A DNA stretch of 64,000 bases, taken from positions 3,844,001-3,908,000 of the forward strand of contig NZ_CP070977.1 of NCBI RefSeq assembly GCF_018417535.1, given 5' to 3'. The stretch is from Burkholderia pyrrocinia. Its GTDB lineage: Bacteria; Pseudomonadota; Gammaproteobacteria; Burkholderiales; Burkholderiaceae. The notes under the pieces are model-generated. The model saw nothing but the letters and a program-made list of their open reading frames with translations, made no database searches and was not told the origin of the DNA. The first letter of the stretch is position 1. Each line of letters opens with the position of its first letter. Of this stretch, positions 17,421-29,079 are shown in pieces. The position numbers were made by a program, and so were the translations under genes.

Positions 17421-19532
17421 TTACTTCGTCTTCGCGCTGATCACGCCTTCCGATACGTTGGCCGGCGTTTCCGCGTAGTGCTTGAACTCCATCGTGTACG
17501 TCGCGCGGCCCTGCGTTGCCGAACGCAGCGACGTCGAATAGCCGAACATCTCCGCGAGCGGCACCTCGGCGCGCACGAGCTTGCCGCCGCCGCCCGCGAT
17601 GTCCTCCATCCCCTGCACGATGCCGCGCCGGCTCGACAGGTCGCCCATCACGTTGCCCATGAAGTCCTCGGGCGTTTCGACCTCGACCGCCATCATCGGC
17701 TCGAGCAGCACGGGCTTCGCACGGCGCATCGCTTCCTTGAACGCCATCGAGCCGGCCATCCGGAACGCGTTTTCGTTCGAGTCGACGTCGTGGTACGAAC
17801 CGAACGTCAGGTGCACCTTCACGTCGACGACCGGGTAGCCCGCGAGCACGCCGCTCTTCAGCGTTTCGGTGATGCCCTTGTCGACGGCCGGGATGAATTC
17901 GCGCGGAATCACGCCGCCCTTGATCTCGTCGAGGAACTCGTAGCCCTTGCCCGGGTTCGGCTCGAGCGTGATCACCGCATGGCCGTACTGGCCGCGGCCG
18001 CCCGACTGCTTGACGAACTTGCCCTCGACATCGGACGCCGTCGTGCGCACCGTCTCGCGATACGCGACCTGCGGCTTGCCGACCGTCGCTTCGACGCCGA
18101 ATTCGCGCTTCATCCGGTCGACCAGGATTTCGAGGTGCAGCTCGCCCATCCCCGAAATGATCGTCTGGCCGGACTCTTCGTCGGTCTGCACGCGGAACGA
18201 CGGGTCTTCCTGCGCGAGGCGGTTCAGCGCGAGGCCCATCTTTTCCTGGTCGGCCTTCGTCTTCGGCTCGACGGCCTGCGAGATCACCGGCTCCGGGAAT
18301 TCCATCTTCTCGAGGATGATCGGCTTGGTCGGGTCGCACAGCGTGTCGCCGGTGGTCGCTTCCTTCAGGCCGACGGCCGCCGCGATGTCGCCTGCGCGCA
18401 CTTCCTTGATTTCCTTGCGCTCGTTCGCATGCATCTGCAGGATCCGGCCGAGCCGTTCCTTCTTGTCCTTCGTCGCGTTGAGCACCGTGTCGCCGGATTC
18501 GACGACGCCCGAATACACACGGAAGAAGATCAACTGGCCGACGAACGGGTCGGTCATGATCTTGAACGCGAGCGCCGAGAACGGCTCGTCGTCGCTCGGA
18601 TGACGTTCCGCCGGCTTTTCCGGATCGGCGAAGTCGTGGCCGAGGATCGCCGGCACGTCGACCGGCGACGGCAGGTAGTCGATCACCGCGTCGAGCATCG
18701 CCTGCACGCCCTTGTTCTTGAATGCGCTGCCGCACAGCATCGGCACGATCTCGTTCGCGATCGTGCGCTTGCGCAGCGCGCCCTTGATCTCGTCCTCGGT
18801 CAGCGACTCATGGTCGTGCAGATACTTCTCGAGCAGTTCCTCGCTCGCTTCCGCCGCGGCCTCGATCATCTTCTCGCGCCATTCGTGCGCGAGCTCGACG
18901 AGATTCGCGGGGATCTCCTCGTACGTGAACTTCACGCCCTGGCTTTCGTCGTCCCAGACGATCGCCTTCATCTTCACGAGATCGACGACACCCTGGAAAT
19001 GATCTTCCGCGCCGACCGGAATCTGGATCGGCACGGCGATGCCCTTCAGGCGCTCGCCGATCTGCCGCTGCACGCGGAAGAAGTCGGCGCCGACGCGGTC
19101 CATCTTGTTGACGAACGCGATGCGCGGCACCTTGTACTTGTTCGCCTGGCGCCACACGGTTTCCGACTGCGGCTGCACGCCGCCGACCGAGTCGTAGACC
19201 ATGCACGCGCCGTCGAGCACGCGCATCGAACGCTCGACCTCGATCGTGAAGTCGACGTGCCCGGGCGTGTCGATGATGTTGATCCGGTGTTCCGGATAGT
19301 TGCCGGCCATGCCCTTCCAGAAGGCCGTGGTCGCCGCCGACGTGATCGTGATGCCGCGTTCCTGCTCCTGCTCCATCCAGTCCATCGTGGCCGCGCCGTC
19401 GTGCACTTCACCGATCTTGTGGCTCACGCCGGTGTAAAACAGGATGCGCTCGGTCGTCGTGGTTTTGCCGGCATCGATGTGAGCGCTGATCCCGATATTG
19501 CGATAGCGCTCGATGGGGGTTTTGCGGGGCAC
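17421..19532 (-). CDS. fusA: Translation elongation factor G, stand-alone copy
   Basis: A 703-residue GTPase that drives ribosome translocation. The G domain shows G1 [15 protein letters not shown], switch [17 protein letters not shown] and G4 [11 protein letters not shown]. Domains II-V follow at normal length with [20 protein letters not shown] (domain IV) and [18 protein letters not shown]. The start is GTG, preceded by AGGAGG with 5 bases between. It is not beside rpsL, rpsG or tuf, so it is a second copy outside the str operon (fusA2-like). All EF-G motifs are intact, so it should be functional. It stands alone between its terminator and a DUF192 gene on the same strand. Confidence 0.95.
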   Translation of the reverse strand: MPRKTPIERYRNIGISAHIDAGKTTTTERILFYTGVSHKIGEVHDGAATMDWMEQEQERGITITSAATTAFWKGMAGNYPEHRINIIDTPGHVDFTIEVERSMRVLDGACMVYDSVGGVQPQSETVWRQANKYKVPRIAFVNKMDRVGADFFRVQRQIGERLKGIAVPIQIPVGAEDHFQGVVDLVKMKAIVWDDESQGVKFTYEEIPANLVELAHEWREKMIEAAAEASEELLEKYLHDHESLTEDEIKGALRKRTIANEIVPMLCGSAFKNKGVQAMLDAVIDYLPSPVDVPAILGHDFADPEKPAERHPSDDEPFSALAFKIMTDPFVGQLIFFRVYSGVVESGDTVLNATKDKKERLGRILQMHANERKEIKEVRAGDIAAAVGLKEATTGDTLCDPTKPIILEKMEFPEPVISQAVEPKTKADQEKMGLALNRLAQEDPSFRVQTDEESGQTIISGMGELHLEILVDRMKREFGVEATVGKPQVAYRETVRTTASDVEGKFVKQSGGRGQYGHAVITLEPNPGKGYEFLDEIKGGVIPREFIPAVDKGITETLKSGVLAGYPVVDVKVHLTFGSYHDVDSNENAFRMAGSMAFKEAMRRAKPVLLEPMMAVEVETPEDFMGNVMGDLSSRRGIVQGMEDIAGGGGKLVRAEVPLAEMFGYSTSLRSATQGRATYTMEFKHYAETPANVSEGVISAKTK

Positions 19533-19682
19533 GTGAACCTCCTGGTGGTTCGGATCGTAAGCGGGGCGGCTGGGCCGGCCCGGGCTGGAACAAGACAGAC
19601 TTAAAGCATAGCGCTTGCGCGTGGCTTTTGCAGATGCGGCCGGCACCGGCGGAATCAAGGCGGGCGTCGCCGCCGGCAGGCG

Positions 19683-19717
19683 AAAAAAAAGCCGGCGCGC
19701 AACGGGCGGCCGGCTTC
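19683..19717 (-). terminator. Intrinsic terminator of the DUF192 gene
   Basis: On the minus strand AAGCCGGC pairs with GCCGGCTT and is followed by eight T. It is 36 bases beyond the stop codon. Confidence 0.8.
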
Positions 19718-19752
19718 GGTCGGTGCGCGGCGCAAGGCCGCGGCGCTCGCCG

Positions 19753-20253
19753 TTACTGGGCCTTCGGCAGGCCGTCGAGCTTCATGCCGGGCTTGATGCC
19801 CTTCGCCGCGAACCAGCCCTTGCTCATTTCGAGCGCATAGACGCCGTTGTTGCGCGGGCAGTGGTTGTCGGTCGTCTCTGCCTTCATCTCGTCGATGTCG
19901 GTGATCGTGCCGTCCGCGCGGATGAACGCGATCGACAGCGGGATCAGCGTGTTCTTCATCCAGAAGCAATGCACGGCATTCTCGTTGAAGACGAACAGCA
20001 TGCCTTCGTTCGGCGCGAGCTGCGAACGGTACATCAGCCCCTGTTCGCGGTCGGCGTCGTTCGCGGCGACAGCCGCGTCGATCACGTACATGCCGGCGCG
20101 CAGCTTCACGTGCGGGAACTCGCCCGGCTGCTTGGCGCCGGGCGGCATCTGCGCGCTGGCGGCCTGCATGCCGAGCGCGAGGACGGCGAGCGCGGCGGGA
20201 AACACGGCGGCGCGCGCAAGGCGGCCGAGCGACGAGCGCAGGGAGAATTGCAC
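19753..20253 (-). CDS. DUF192 family exported protein
   Basis: A 166-residue protein. The N-terminus is a signal peptide (basic [14 protein letters not shown], hydrophobic [13 protein letters not shown], cleavage after ASA). The mature part is a DUF192 domain with the family's [38 protein letters not shown] and a [14 protein letters not shown] ending. Its function is not established. The start chosen is GTG at 20253, which has TAGGAG 8 bases upstream; an in-frame ATG at 20313 would put an implausible stretch ahead of the signal peptide. It is followed by its own terminator and upstream of fusA on the same strand. Confidence 0.85.
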   Translation of the reverse strand: MQFSLRSSLGRLARAAVFPAALAVLALGMQAASAQMPPGAKQPGEFPHVKLRAGMYVIDAAVAANDADREQGLMYRSQLAPNEGMLFVFNENAVHCFWMKNTLIPLSIAFIRADGTITDIDEMKAETTDNHCPRNNGVYALEMSKGWFAAKGIKPGMKLDGLPKAQ

Positions 20254-20320
20254 AGCAAGGCTCCTATCTGGAAAACGAGACCCGCATGGTACGCGATGCG
20301 CGCTGGCGGGCACAAAAAAG

Positions 20321-20355
20321 AAAAAGGCAGATCGCCTTGCGGTGACCTGCCTTTC
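20321..20355 (-). terminator. Intrinsic terminator of the Asr-like gene
   Basis: On the minus strand AAAGGCAG pairs with CTGCCTTT across a folded loop, ending in a T run. It lies about 60 bases after the stop at 20414. Confidence 0.75.
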
Positions 20356-20413
20356 AACGCCGTAAGAACGGCAGAACTGCGTGTTCTTGACTGCGTTATT
20401 ACAACTAGCTTGC

Positions 20414-20632
20414 TTAGTTCGAAGCAGCTGCCGGGGCTTCGGCTTCGCTCGCTGCCTTCTTAGCAGCGTGGTGCTTCTTGGCAGCGTGGTGCTTCTTGTG
20501 CGTTGCCTTCTTCGCCGGTGCCGAAGCAGCTTCTGCCGGAGCAGCAGCAGCCGGAGCGGCCGGAGCCGAAGCTTGTGCGAAAGCAGCCGTTGCGAAGAGA
20601 CCAGCGACCAGAGCGGCGATCAGTTTGTTCAT
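20414..20632 (-). CDS. Small secreted His/Lys/Ala-rich protein, Asr-like
   Basis: A 72-residue protein with a clear signal peptide (MNKLIAALVAGLFATAAFAQ). The mature part is low complexity: an Ala/Pro segment, then the basic repeat THKKHHAAKKHHAAKKAASE, then an acidic Ala-rich tail. The layout resembles the acid-shock periplasmic protein Asr of enterobacteria, where a basic repeat region buffers or protects the envelope; homology is not shown. GAGGAA precedes the ATG by 6 bases and a terminator follows, so it is a real, singly transcribed gene. Codon use is less GC-biased than its neighbours, as in highly expressed genes. Confidence 0.75.
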   Translation of the reverse strand: MNKLIAALVAGLFATAAFAQASAPAAPAAAAPAEAASAPAKKATHKKHHAAKKHHAAKKAASEAEAPAAASN

Positions 20633-20912
20633 GTTGTGTTCCTCAGCTTTAGTTAATTAACCAAATGACCCGGCATAGGAGTCATGACGTCTAACGGTGC
20701 CATCCACCTTTCGGTTGACAGACGCTCCGAGAAATTTCTCATTGCGCTGCGGGCGCCGAATCGTATTCGAAGAAAACGTCGCTTTCGTGACGCAAACACG
20801 GGTTCGGCTGCCAATGCCGGATAGCTCAGGGTGGCATCTGCGTGATTTAACGCGCGATCTTCGCAGGCGGTTGACGAAAAAGATGACGAAAAATTCGCGC
20901 GTCCCGAATCCG

Positions 20913-21491
20913 TCATCCGGCGGGCGCGAAACCGTCCCACGGCGCGCGTGGCGGTAGCGCGATTGTTTCGCCTGGCGCAATGCCGAGCGCGAATATGTCG
21001 AGCGCACCGATGCCGACGCGCACCAGACGCAACGTCGGGAAGCCGACGGCCGCCGTCATCCGGCGTACCTGCCGATTCTTGCCTTCGGTGATCGCGAGCT
21101 CGATCCACGTGGTCGGGATCGCTGCGCGGTAGCGGATCGGCGGATTGCGCGGCCACAGCGTGTCGGGCGGCTCGATGAACTCGGCGCGGCACGGGCGCGT
21201 CACGTAGTCGCCGAGATCGACGCCGCGTGCGAGCGCCTTCAGGTCGGCCGGGCCCGGCGCGCCCTCGACTTGCGCCCAGTAGCGCTTGACGAGCTTGTGG
21301 CGCGGCTCCGCGATGCGCGCCTGCAGCGCGCCGTCGTCGGTCAGCAGCAGCAGGCCCTCGCTGTCCGCGTCCAGCCGGCCGGCCGCATAGACACCGGGCG
21401 TTTTTACCCAGTCGCCGAGCGACGGTCGCGTCTCGTGCGCGGAAAACTGGCAAATCGTGCCGAACGGCTTGTTGAGGGCGATCAGGTTCAT
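20913..21491 (-). CDS. rluE: 23S rRNA pseudouridine synthase, RluE type
   Basis: A 192-residue member of the RsuA/RluE family without an S4 domain, the arrangement of E. coli RluE, which makes pseudouridine 2457 in 23S rRNA. The catalytic motif GVYAAGRLDADSEGLLLLT holds the nucleophilic Asp. Other family blocks are LNKPFGTICQFSAHE at the N-terminus, LWPRNPPIRYR, and EGKNRQVRRMTAAVGFPTLR. The start ATG gives MNLIALNKPFG. It is divergent from icd across a 276-base region that includes a 16-bp palindrome. Confidence 0.9.
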   Translation of the reverse strand: MNLIALNKPFGTICQFSAHETRPSLGDWVKTPGVYAAGRLDADSEGLLLLTDDGALQARIAEPRHKLVKRYWAQVEGAPGPADLKALARGVDLGDYVTRPCRAEFIEPPDTLWPRNPPIRYRAAIPTTWIELAITEGKNRQVRRMTAAVGFPTLRLVRVGIGALDIFALGIAPGETIALPPRAPWDGFAPAG

Positions 21492-21586
21492 GGCAGGGCG
21501 CCCGCCCGGCGTGCCGCGGGAAGCGGGGCGGGCGGTCTATGGCAAATGGCGGAATCTTAATGCATAATACGGAACGGCAAGTCCTC

Positions 21587-21602
21587 TGTCTTATATAAGA
21601 CA
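21587..21602. promoter_or_regulatory. Perfect 16-bp palindrome in the rluE-icd intergenic region
   Basis: TGTCTTATATAAGACA is a perfect palindrome, with a further GTCTTGAT half-site-like sequence 10 bases on. It sits 166 bases upstream of the icd ATG and 96 upstream of rluE. It is AT-rich against a GC-rich background and of the size bound by dimeric GntR-type repressors. The regulator is unknown. Confidence 0.55.
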
Positions 21603-21767
21603 TAAGTGAGGTCTTGATACGCAGTGCCGCGCTTCGTGCCGAAGTGCCCGGTTGGGGCGCTAGAATAGCGGCTCGCTGTTGCCGTCACGGGGTGGCCATG
21701 CCGCGCCCCCGCCGCGCGCGCAGCTTCGACCAGCATCACCTGCTCAGCCACGTCACTGGAGTCGATC

Positions 21768-23024
21768 ATGCCGTATCAGCACATCAAGGTTCCGGAAGGC
21801 GGTGACAAGATCACCGTCAACAAGGACTTCTCGCTCAACGTTTCCGATCAGCCGATCATTCCCTATATCGAAGGCGACGGTACGGGCTTCGATATCACGC
21901 CGGTCATGATCAAGGTCGTCGACGCGGCGGTCGCGCATGCCTACAAGGGCAAGCGCAAGATCCACTGGATGGAGATTTTCGCGGGCGAGAAGGCGACGAA
22001 GGTGTACGGTCCGGACGTGTGGCTCCCGGACGAAACGCTGCAGGTGTTGAAGGAATACGTGGTGTCGATCAAGGGGCCGCTCACGACCCCGGTCGGTGGC
22101 GGCATCCGTTCGCTGAACGTCGCGCTGCGCCAGGAACTCGACCTGTACGTGTGCCTGCGCCCGGTCCAGTACTTCAAGGGCGTGCCGTCGCCGGTGCGCG
22201 AGCCGCAAAAGATCGACATGGTGATCTTCCGCGAGAACTCGGAAGACATCTACGCGGGCATCGAATGGGCCGCGGGCTCCGAGCAGGCGAAGAAGGTGAT
22301 CAAGTTCCTGCAGGACGAGATGGGCGTGAAGAAGATCCGCTTCCCGGAAACCTCGGGGATCGGCGTCAAGCCCGTGTCGACCGAAGGCACCGAGCGTCTC
22401 GTGCGCAAGGCGATCCAGTACGCGATCGACAACGATCGCAAGTCGGTCACGCTGGTGCACAAGGGCAACATCATGAAGTTCACGGAAGGCCTGTTCCGTG
22501 ACGCCGGCTACGCGCTGGCCCAGAAGGAATTCGGCGGCGAGCTGATCGACGGCGGCCCGTGGATGCGCGTGAAGAACCCGAAGACGGGCAACGAGATCGT
22601 GATCAAGGATTCGATCGCCGACGCGTTCCTGCAGCAGATCCTGCTGCGCCCGGCCGAATACGACGTGATCGCGACGCTGAACCTGAACGGCGACTACATC
22701 TCCGACGCACTGGCCGCGCAGGTCGGCGGCATCGGGATCGCGCCGGGCGCGAACCTGTCGGATTCGGTCGCGATGTTCGAGGCGACGCACGGCACCGCGC
22801 CGAAGTACGCGGGCAAGGATTACGTGAACCCCGGTTCCGAGATCCTGTCGGCGGAAATGATGCTGCGCCATCTCGGCTGGACGGAAGCGGCCGACACGAT
22901 CATCGCCGCGATGGAGAAGTCGATCCTGCAGAAGCGCGTCACGTACGACTTCGCGCGTCTGATGGAAGGCGCGACGCAGGTGTCGTGCTCGGGCTTCGGC
23001 GAAGTGCTGATCGAGAATATGTAA
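21768..23024 (+). CDS. icd: NADP-dependent isocitrate dehydrogenase, homodimeric type
   Basis: A 418-residue TCA-cycle enzyme: isocitrate + NADP to 2-oxoglutarate + CO2 + NADPH. The substrate loop [18 protein letters not shown] contains the Ser that is phosphorylated in E. coli Icd. The remaining family blocks are [54 protein letters not shown] and the NADP-site [11 protein letters not shown]. No aceK is seen nearby. It is followed 281 bases later by a second, unrelated isocitrate dehydrogenase on the same strand, with a terminator-like hairpin between. Confidence 0.97.
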   Translation: MPYQHIKVPEGGDKITVNKDFSLNVSDQPIIPYIEGDGTGFDITPVMIKVVDAAVAHAYKGKRKIHWMEIFAGEKATKVYGPDVWLPDETLQVLKEYVVSIKGPLTTPVGGGIRSLNVALRQELDLYVCLRPVQYFKGVPSPVREPQKIDMVIFRENSEDIYAGIEWAAGSEQAKKVIKFLQDEMGVKKIRFPETSGIGVKPVSTEGTERLVRKAIQYAIDNDRKSVTLVHKGNIMKFTEGLFRDAGYALAQKEFGGELIDGGPWMRVKNPKTGNEIVIKDSIADAFLQQILLRPAEYDVIATLNLNGDYISDALAAQVGGIGIAPGANLSDSVAMFEATHGTAPKYAGKDYVNPGSEILSAEMMLRHLGWTEAADTIIAAMEKSILQKRVTYDFARLMEGATQVSCSGFGEVLIENM

Positions 23025-23058
23025 GACCCCTTGCGGGGTGGGCCGGAGCGTTTCCGGC

Positions 23059-23093
23059 CGCCCCGGCGCCACCTGCCGGCGCCGGGGCGTTTC
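23059..23093 (+). terminator. Possible terminator of icd
   Basis: A 12-bp stem CGCCCCGGCGCC / GGCGCCGGGGCG with a 7-base loop is followed by a weak TTTCG tail, 35 bases after the stop. Confidence 0.55.
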
Positions 23094-23212
23094 GTGGATG
23101 GCAGGTTTGGTTTGACAGGGCGGTCCGGCGTGCGGGCCGCGGCGCCGCGAAGCGGCCCGGAGGCCCTGCAAGGTAGAACATGACGGCCCTCGCAACACCA
23201 TCGCCCGGCTGA

Positions 23213-25534
<2,322 letters not shown>

Positions 25535-25610
25535 CGCCGGCCGCGCAATCGCGCGGGCCAATACGTGTGTCGGCGCGGCGGGTTCTACCGTCCGCCGCCC
25601 GATACAAAAG

Positions 25611-25640
25611 AAAAACGCCCCGGACGCCCGGGGCGTTTTT
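25611..25640. terminator. Bidirectional intrinsic terminator
   Basis: AAAAACGCCCCGG / CCGGGGCGTTTTT with T runs on both strands lies between the convergent monomeric IDH gene and the small gene at 25658. Confidence 0.9.
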
Positions 25641-25657
25641 CGTTGCAGGCTTGCCAT

Positions 25658-25882
25658 TCAGACGTGAACGATTTCCCACTCGGCGATTTCGTGCGGCACC
25701 TCGAGCGTCGCCGTGTCCATTTCGGACAGTTGCGGGCAGTCGCCGCGAGAGATGTGGTCGGCTGCCACTTCGGGGCACGAGAACGCGCCGAGCAGGGCGT
25801 TGCCGAACGTCGCTTCCCAGCCGCCGTTACCCGGCAGGATGTAGAACGACCCGAGCGCTGAACCAAAGCGAAATCCCTTCAT
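25658..25882 (-). CDS. Small conserved-looking hypothetical protein
   Basis: A 74-residue acidic protein, not recognised. It opens [20 protein letters not shown] and ends [11 protein letters not shown]; two cysteines are present (AFSCPEV and RGDCPQ). No signal peptide, membrane helix or known motif is visible. It is accepted as a gene because GGGAGAA sits 6 bases before the ATG, a terminator lies 18 bases past the stop, and codon use is normal for the genome. Longer in-frame extension upstream runs into the AT-rich island and is not believable. Confidence 0.65.
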   Translation of the reverse strand: MKGFRFGSALGSFYILPGNGGWEATFGNALLGAFSCPEVAADHISRGDCPQLSEMDTATLEVPHEIAEWEIVHV

Positions 25883-26551
25883 TTCCGTTCTCCCTTTCTG
25901 ATCACAAGCGATTCTGTTGTGCCGTCTGCCGGCTCGGCCGGCTGTGGCCCGACTGGCTGCCTGCGCCGGGTTCCGTATCGAACGTCGTGGCGAAGCGTCA
26001 GTGCATGGAACAAAGTCTACGTCCGTGGCCCGGTCGGATGGTGCGCGTAGAACAGCTTCTCGAAACAAAAAAATATCTTTTAAAAACAATGATATATTTC
26101 TTGCGTTTTGTATTGCGGAACGTTTTTTGGCATCGCGAAACGGGAAATTTGTGCCCTGCACCACGAATTTTTACAACGCAGGGACTTGTTCCGTATCGTG
26201 AAATATTCATGGTTTCGCGGGGGGATGACGCGACGATCGCCAATGCGGGGACGAACGGCAGGCGCCAAGCGGTCGTCCGGAGGCCGTCATCGGAGCGGAT
26301 AAATGGCCGCGATCGTTGGCGAAGGGCAGCGCGTCACTGATCGGCGCTGCCGTCGACGCGTGTCGATTCCGGCGCGGTAGCGCCGCGCACTGCGGCGTAT
26401 CGCCGCCCGACCGGCGGCGGCGCGTTTCGACAGGGGCCTGCAGTTATGATGACGCGGGCATCAGGTTTCGCGTCGCGCATCGGCATTCCAGCCGGCCGAC
26501 GCGGGCGTCGCGGCTGCCGCGCGACGCAGCATGGATAACGAGGAACGATTG
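25883..26551. other. Gene-free region with an AT-rich island and nested inverted repeats
   Basis: There are 669 bases without a convincing gene. The part from about 26055 to 26215 is markedly AT-rich (long A and T runs around 26066-26100) in an otherwise GC-rich window. Inside it, CGCGAAAC (26134-26141) pairs with GTTTCGCG (26212-26219), enclosing CCCTGC (26154-26159) and GCAGGG (26178-26183). It could be the promoter region for both flanking genes, an untranslated RNA, or a relic of transferred DNA. No transposase remnant is visible. Confidence 0.5.
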
Positions 26552-28150
26552 ATGATACGGAGAACCTTCCTGTCGCGCGCTATCGGCTTCGCGGTCGCGT
26601 CGCTGTTCGCGCGCACCGCGTGGGCGCAGCATGCCGGTCATGTGGGCATGGCCGGCATGGATTCGATGGACGACATGCCCGGCATGTCGGGGATGTCGGG
26701 TCACGCGCAGCACGGCAAGCCCGCGCCGGCCGCGCTCGCGGCCGCCGACGCGTTGCCGGCCGGCGCACCGCTCGCGGCGTTGCGCACGCTCGCGAACGAA
26801 AGCCGCGAGCCCGGCACGTTCCGGGCCACGCTGGTGGCGCAGCCCGTTGCGCGGCCGATGCTGCACGGTGCGCGGCCGACCACCTTCTGGCAGTTTGGCG
26901 CGGGCACGCAAGGCCCCGTCGTCGGCCCGCTGATCGATGTGCGCGAGGGCGATACGGTCGAGATCAAGTTCGTGAACAGGCTGCCGCAGCCGTCGACGAT
27001 CCATTGGCACGGCCTGCCCGTGCCGCCCGACCAGGACGGCAATCCGTCCGATCCCGTCGCGCCCGGCGCGTCGCGCGTGTACCGCTTCACGCTGCCGAAG
27101 GGCAGCGCCGGCACCTACTGGTACCACCCGCATCCGCACATGATGACGGCCGAGCAGGTGTTTCGCGGGCTGGCCGGCCCGTTCGTCGTGCGCGCAGCGG
27201 ACGATCCGCTCGCCGGCTGGCCCGAGCGCAACCTGTTCGTGTCGGACCTGAAGCTTGCGCACGACGGCACGATTGCACCGAACGACATGATGGACTGGAT
27301 GAACGGCCGTGAAGGTCAGTTCGTGCTGGTCAACGGCGCACGCCGGCCGCGGATCGACGTCGCCGGCGACGAACGCTGGCGCGTATGGAATGCGTGCAGC
27401 GCGCGTTACCTGCGCGTCGCGTTCGACGACGGCCGCGCGTTCGAGCACGCGGGCACCGACGGCGGGCTGTTCGACGTGCCGCGCCGCGTGACGTCGCTGC
27501 TGATTGCGCCGGGCGAGCGCGCGGAGTTGCTGGTGCGCGCGGGCGATCGCGCGTCGCGCGCGGTGCTGCAGGCGGCCGAATACGACCGCCGCAAGATGGC
27601 GATGTCGCACGACGACGGCCACGGCAGCCTGCCGCCCGATCCGGCGCTGGCGCTGGCCGATGTCGCGTTTGCACCCGCCGAGGCGCGCGCGCTGCCCGCC
27701 ACGCTGCGCGCGGTACCGCCGCTGGGCGAACCGGTTGCGCACAAGACGGTCGCGTTCGGCGAGGAAATGGACATGGACGCGATGATGAAGGGTGCGGCGC
27801 ACGGCCGCCCGGCGGGCATGCGCTTCACGATCAACGGCGAGACCTACGCGCAGCACCGCGCGACGCTGACGAGCCGCCGCGGCGACGTCGAGCGTTGGGA
27901 GATCCGCAATGCCACCGACATGGATCACCCGTTCCACCTGCACGGTACGCAGTTCCAGGTGATCGAGCGCGCGTCGGGCGGCTCGCGCACGAGCGAACCG
28001 TTCCGCGCATGGCGCGATACCGTGAACGTGCGCAGTGGTGAAACCGTGACGATTCTCGTCACGCAAGACATGCCCGGCGAGCGCATGTTTCATTGTCACA
28101 TTCTCGAACACGAGGATCTCGGCATGATGGGCACGCTGAAGGTCGTGTAA
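26552..28150 (+). CDS. Tat-exported multicopper oxidase
   Basis: A 532-residue periplasmic oxidase of the CueO/CopA type, which oxidises Cu(I) or organic substrates while reducing oxygen to water. A twin-arginine signal starts the protein (MIRRTFLSRAIGFAVASLFA). A His/Met-rich segment follows (HAGHVGMAGMDSMDDMPGMS), likely an extra copper site. Three cupredoxin domains carry the ligands: STIHWHGLPV and TYWYHPHPHMM, then DHPFHLHGTQF and the C-terminal MFHCHILEHEDLGMM with the type 1 Cys-His-Met set. The start at 26552 has GAGGAA 6 bases upstream and puts the RR motif at the N-terminus; the ATG at 26531 would add seven residues. No efflux gene adjoins. Confidence 0.92.
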   Translation: MIRRTFLSRAIGFAVASLFARTAWAQHAGHVGMAGMDSMDDMPGMSGMSGHAQHGKPAPAALAAADALPAGAPLAALRTLANESREPGTFRATLVAQPVARPMLHGARPTTFWQFGAGTQGPVVGPLIDVREGDTVEIKFVNRLPQPSTIHWHGLPVPPDQDGNPSDPVAPGASRVYRFTLPKGSAGTYWYHPHPHMMTAEQVFRGLAGPFVVRAADDPLAGWPERNLFVSDLKLAHDGTIAPNDMMDWMNGREGQFVLVNGARRPRIDVAGDERWRVWNACSARYLRVAFDDGRAFEHAGTDGGLFDVPRRVTSLLIAPGERAELLVRAGDRASRAVLQAAEYDRRKMAMSHDDGHGSLPPDPALALADVAFAPAEARALPATLRAVPPLGEPVAHKTVAFGEEMDMDAMMKGAAHGRPAGMRFTINGETYAQHRATLTSRRGDVERWEIRNATDMDHPFHLHGTQFQVIERASGGSRTSEPFRAWRDTVNVRSGETVTILVTQDMPGERMFHCHILEHEDLGMMGTLKVV

Positions 28151-28243
28151 CGAAGTGGTGAATGTGTTTCACGTGCGGGATCGATATTCGATCTGCGTGC
28201 GTGACAAGACAATGCGTGTTCGATTAACGGGATTGAACGAAAA

Positions 28244-28274
28244 GGCCGGCCAATCGATTATCGATTGGCCGACC
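28244..28274 (-). terminator. Second terminator-like hairpin downstream of the cold-shock gene
   Basis: GGCCAATCGA-TTA-TCGATTGGCC (28248-28270) is a perfect 10-bp stem, extendable to about 14 bp. On the minus strand it is followed by TTTTCGTT. It lies behind the main hairpin at 28283-28310, as a tandem backup. Confidence 0.6.
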
Positions 28275-28282
28275 TGAAAAAA

Positions 28283-28310
28283 AGAAACCCGGCGCAATGC
28301 GCCGGGTTTC
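28283..28310. terminator. Bidirectional terminator between the oxidase and cold-shock genes
   Basis: GAAACCCGGCGC / GCGCCGGGTTTC with a short loop. An A run precedes it on the plus strand, giving a T run for the minus-strand cold-shock transcript. Confidence 0.8.
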
Positions 28311-28331
28311 TTCGTCCGATATCCGATGCCT

Positions 28332-28535
28332 TTATGCGGCCTGGATGTTCGACGCTTGCTTGCCCTTCGGTCCTTGAACGACGTCAAAGCTCACCTTCTG
28401 GCCTTCCTTCAGCGTCTTGAAGCCATTCATGGTGATAGCCGAGAAGTGCGCAAACAGATCCTCACCGCCCTCGTCGGGAGTGATGAAACCGAAGCCCTTC
28501 GCGTCGTTGAACCACTTAACGATACCAGTTGCCAT
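28332..28535 (-). CDS. Cold-shock protein, CspA family
   Basis: A 67-residue single-stranded nucleic-acid chaperone. It carries RNP1 ([11 protein letters not shown]) and RNP2 (DLFAHFSAI), with the CspA opening [15 protein letters not shown] and closing [11 protein letters not shown], a full five-strand OB-fold. The start ATG (MATGIVKWF) has GGGGAA just upstream; a longer frame to 28580 has no family similarity. The leader upstream is relatively AT-rich, as in genes with regulated 5' regions. Two terminators follow. Confidence 0.95.
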   Translation of the reverse strand: MATGIVKWFNDAKGFGFITPDEGGEDLFAHFSAITMNGFKTLKEGQKVSFDVVQGPKGKQASNIQAA

Positions 28536-28945
28536 ACCTACTTCCCCTGTCACACAGTCGCTGCTACTTACCACGAGCACGCTCGAAAAGCTAAACGACC
28601 GGAAACTGCAGCCGTTCCCCCCTCACAAGCTCACCTCGGCCTCTTTCATTTCGCCAACCGGCAATTTGAAAAAAGTGCCAGCTTGATTGTTGGCGCTCTT
28701 TATTGGAGTGTCAAGAGGAATTTTTAGACGTATAGAGGGCCGTTGTAAAGAACCCATTTTCAGGGTTTTTCCGGCTTTGCTTGGCTGCATGCGGCCAAGC
28801 GCGGGGACTTGAAAAGCCGCATAATCGGCTCATATACCAGGCTCGAGTGACACGCGTTCGAGTCGTCCCGGCTTGTGGGATACTGGATGCGGATACGACG
28901 TTCCGGTGCGATTCCCCCTGACGGTTCGTGTTCCGCGCCACGCGT

Positions 28946-28971
28946 GAAAGCCGGCACCGCAGCCGGCTTTC
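28946..28971 (+). terminator. Terminator-like hairpin, possible end of a small RNA
   Basis: GAAAGCCGGC-ACCGCA-GCCGGCTTTC is a perfect 10-bp stem with a 6-base loop ending TTTCG. A possible promoter (TTCGAG 28857, GATACT 28879, 16 apart) lies about 60 bases upstream. Confidence 0.4.
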
Positions 28972-29045
28972 GTATGGCGCGAAGACGATCGCGTGTTCCG
29001 GGATACCGGGGAGGGCGCCGGCCGGTCGGTCGGGTAATGGCAGGA

Positions 29046-29073
29046 TTGCGGGCCTGTCCGAGTTGTTTAGAAT
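29046..29073 (+). promoter_or_regulatory. Sigma70-type promoter of clpS-clpA
   Basis: TTGCGG (29046-29051) and TAGAAT (29068-29073) are separated by 16 bases. The ATG of clpS begins only 6 bases after the -10 box, so the transcript would be leaderless or nearly so. This matches the lack of a good Shine-Dalgarno before clpS. Confidence 0.5.
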
Positions 29074-29079
29074 GGGTGT

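Larger units (their letters stand above)
28536..29079. other. Intergenic region between the cold-shock gene and clpS
   Basis: There are 544 bases without a protein gene. The left third is AT-richer and should hold the cold-shock leader and promoter. The right part holds a 10-bp perfect hairpin (28946-28971) that could end a small RNA, and the clpS promoter (29046-29073). No tRNA or riboswitch is recognised. Confidence 0.5.

Noticed and set aside
26040..26220. AT-rich island as an insertion-sequence remnant
   Set aside because: No transposase fragment, terminal repeats with target duplication or broken gene is visible; only composition and inverted repeats remain.
28674..28700. AGTGCCA / TGGCGCT hairpin in the cold-shock leader
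   Set aside because: Seven pairs with one wobble and a 10-base loop; too weak to separate from chance.
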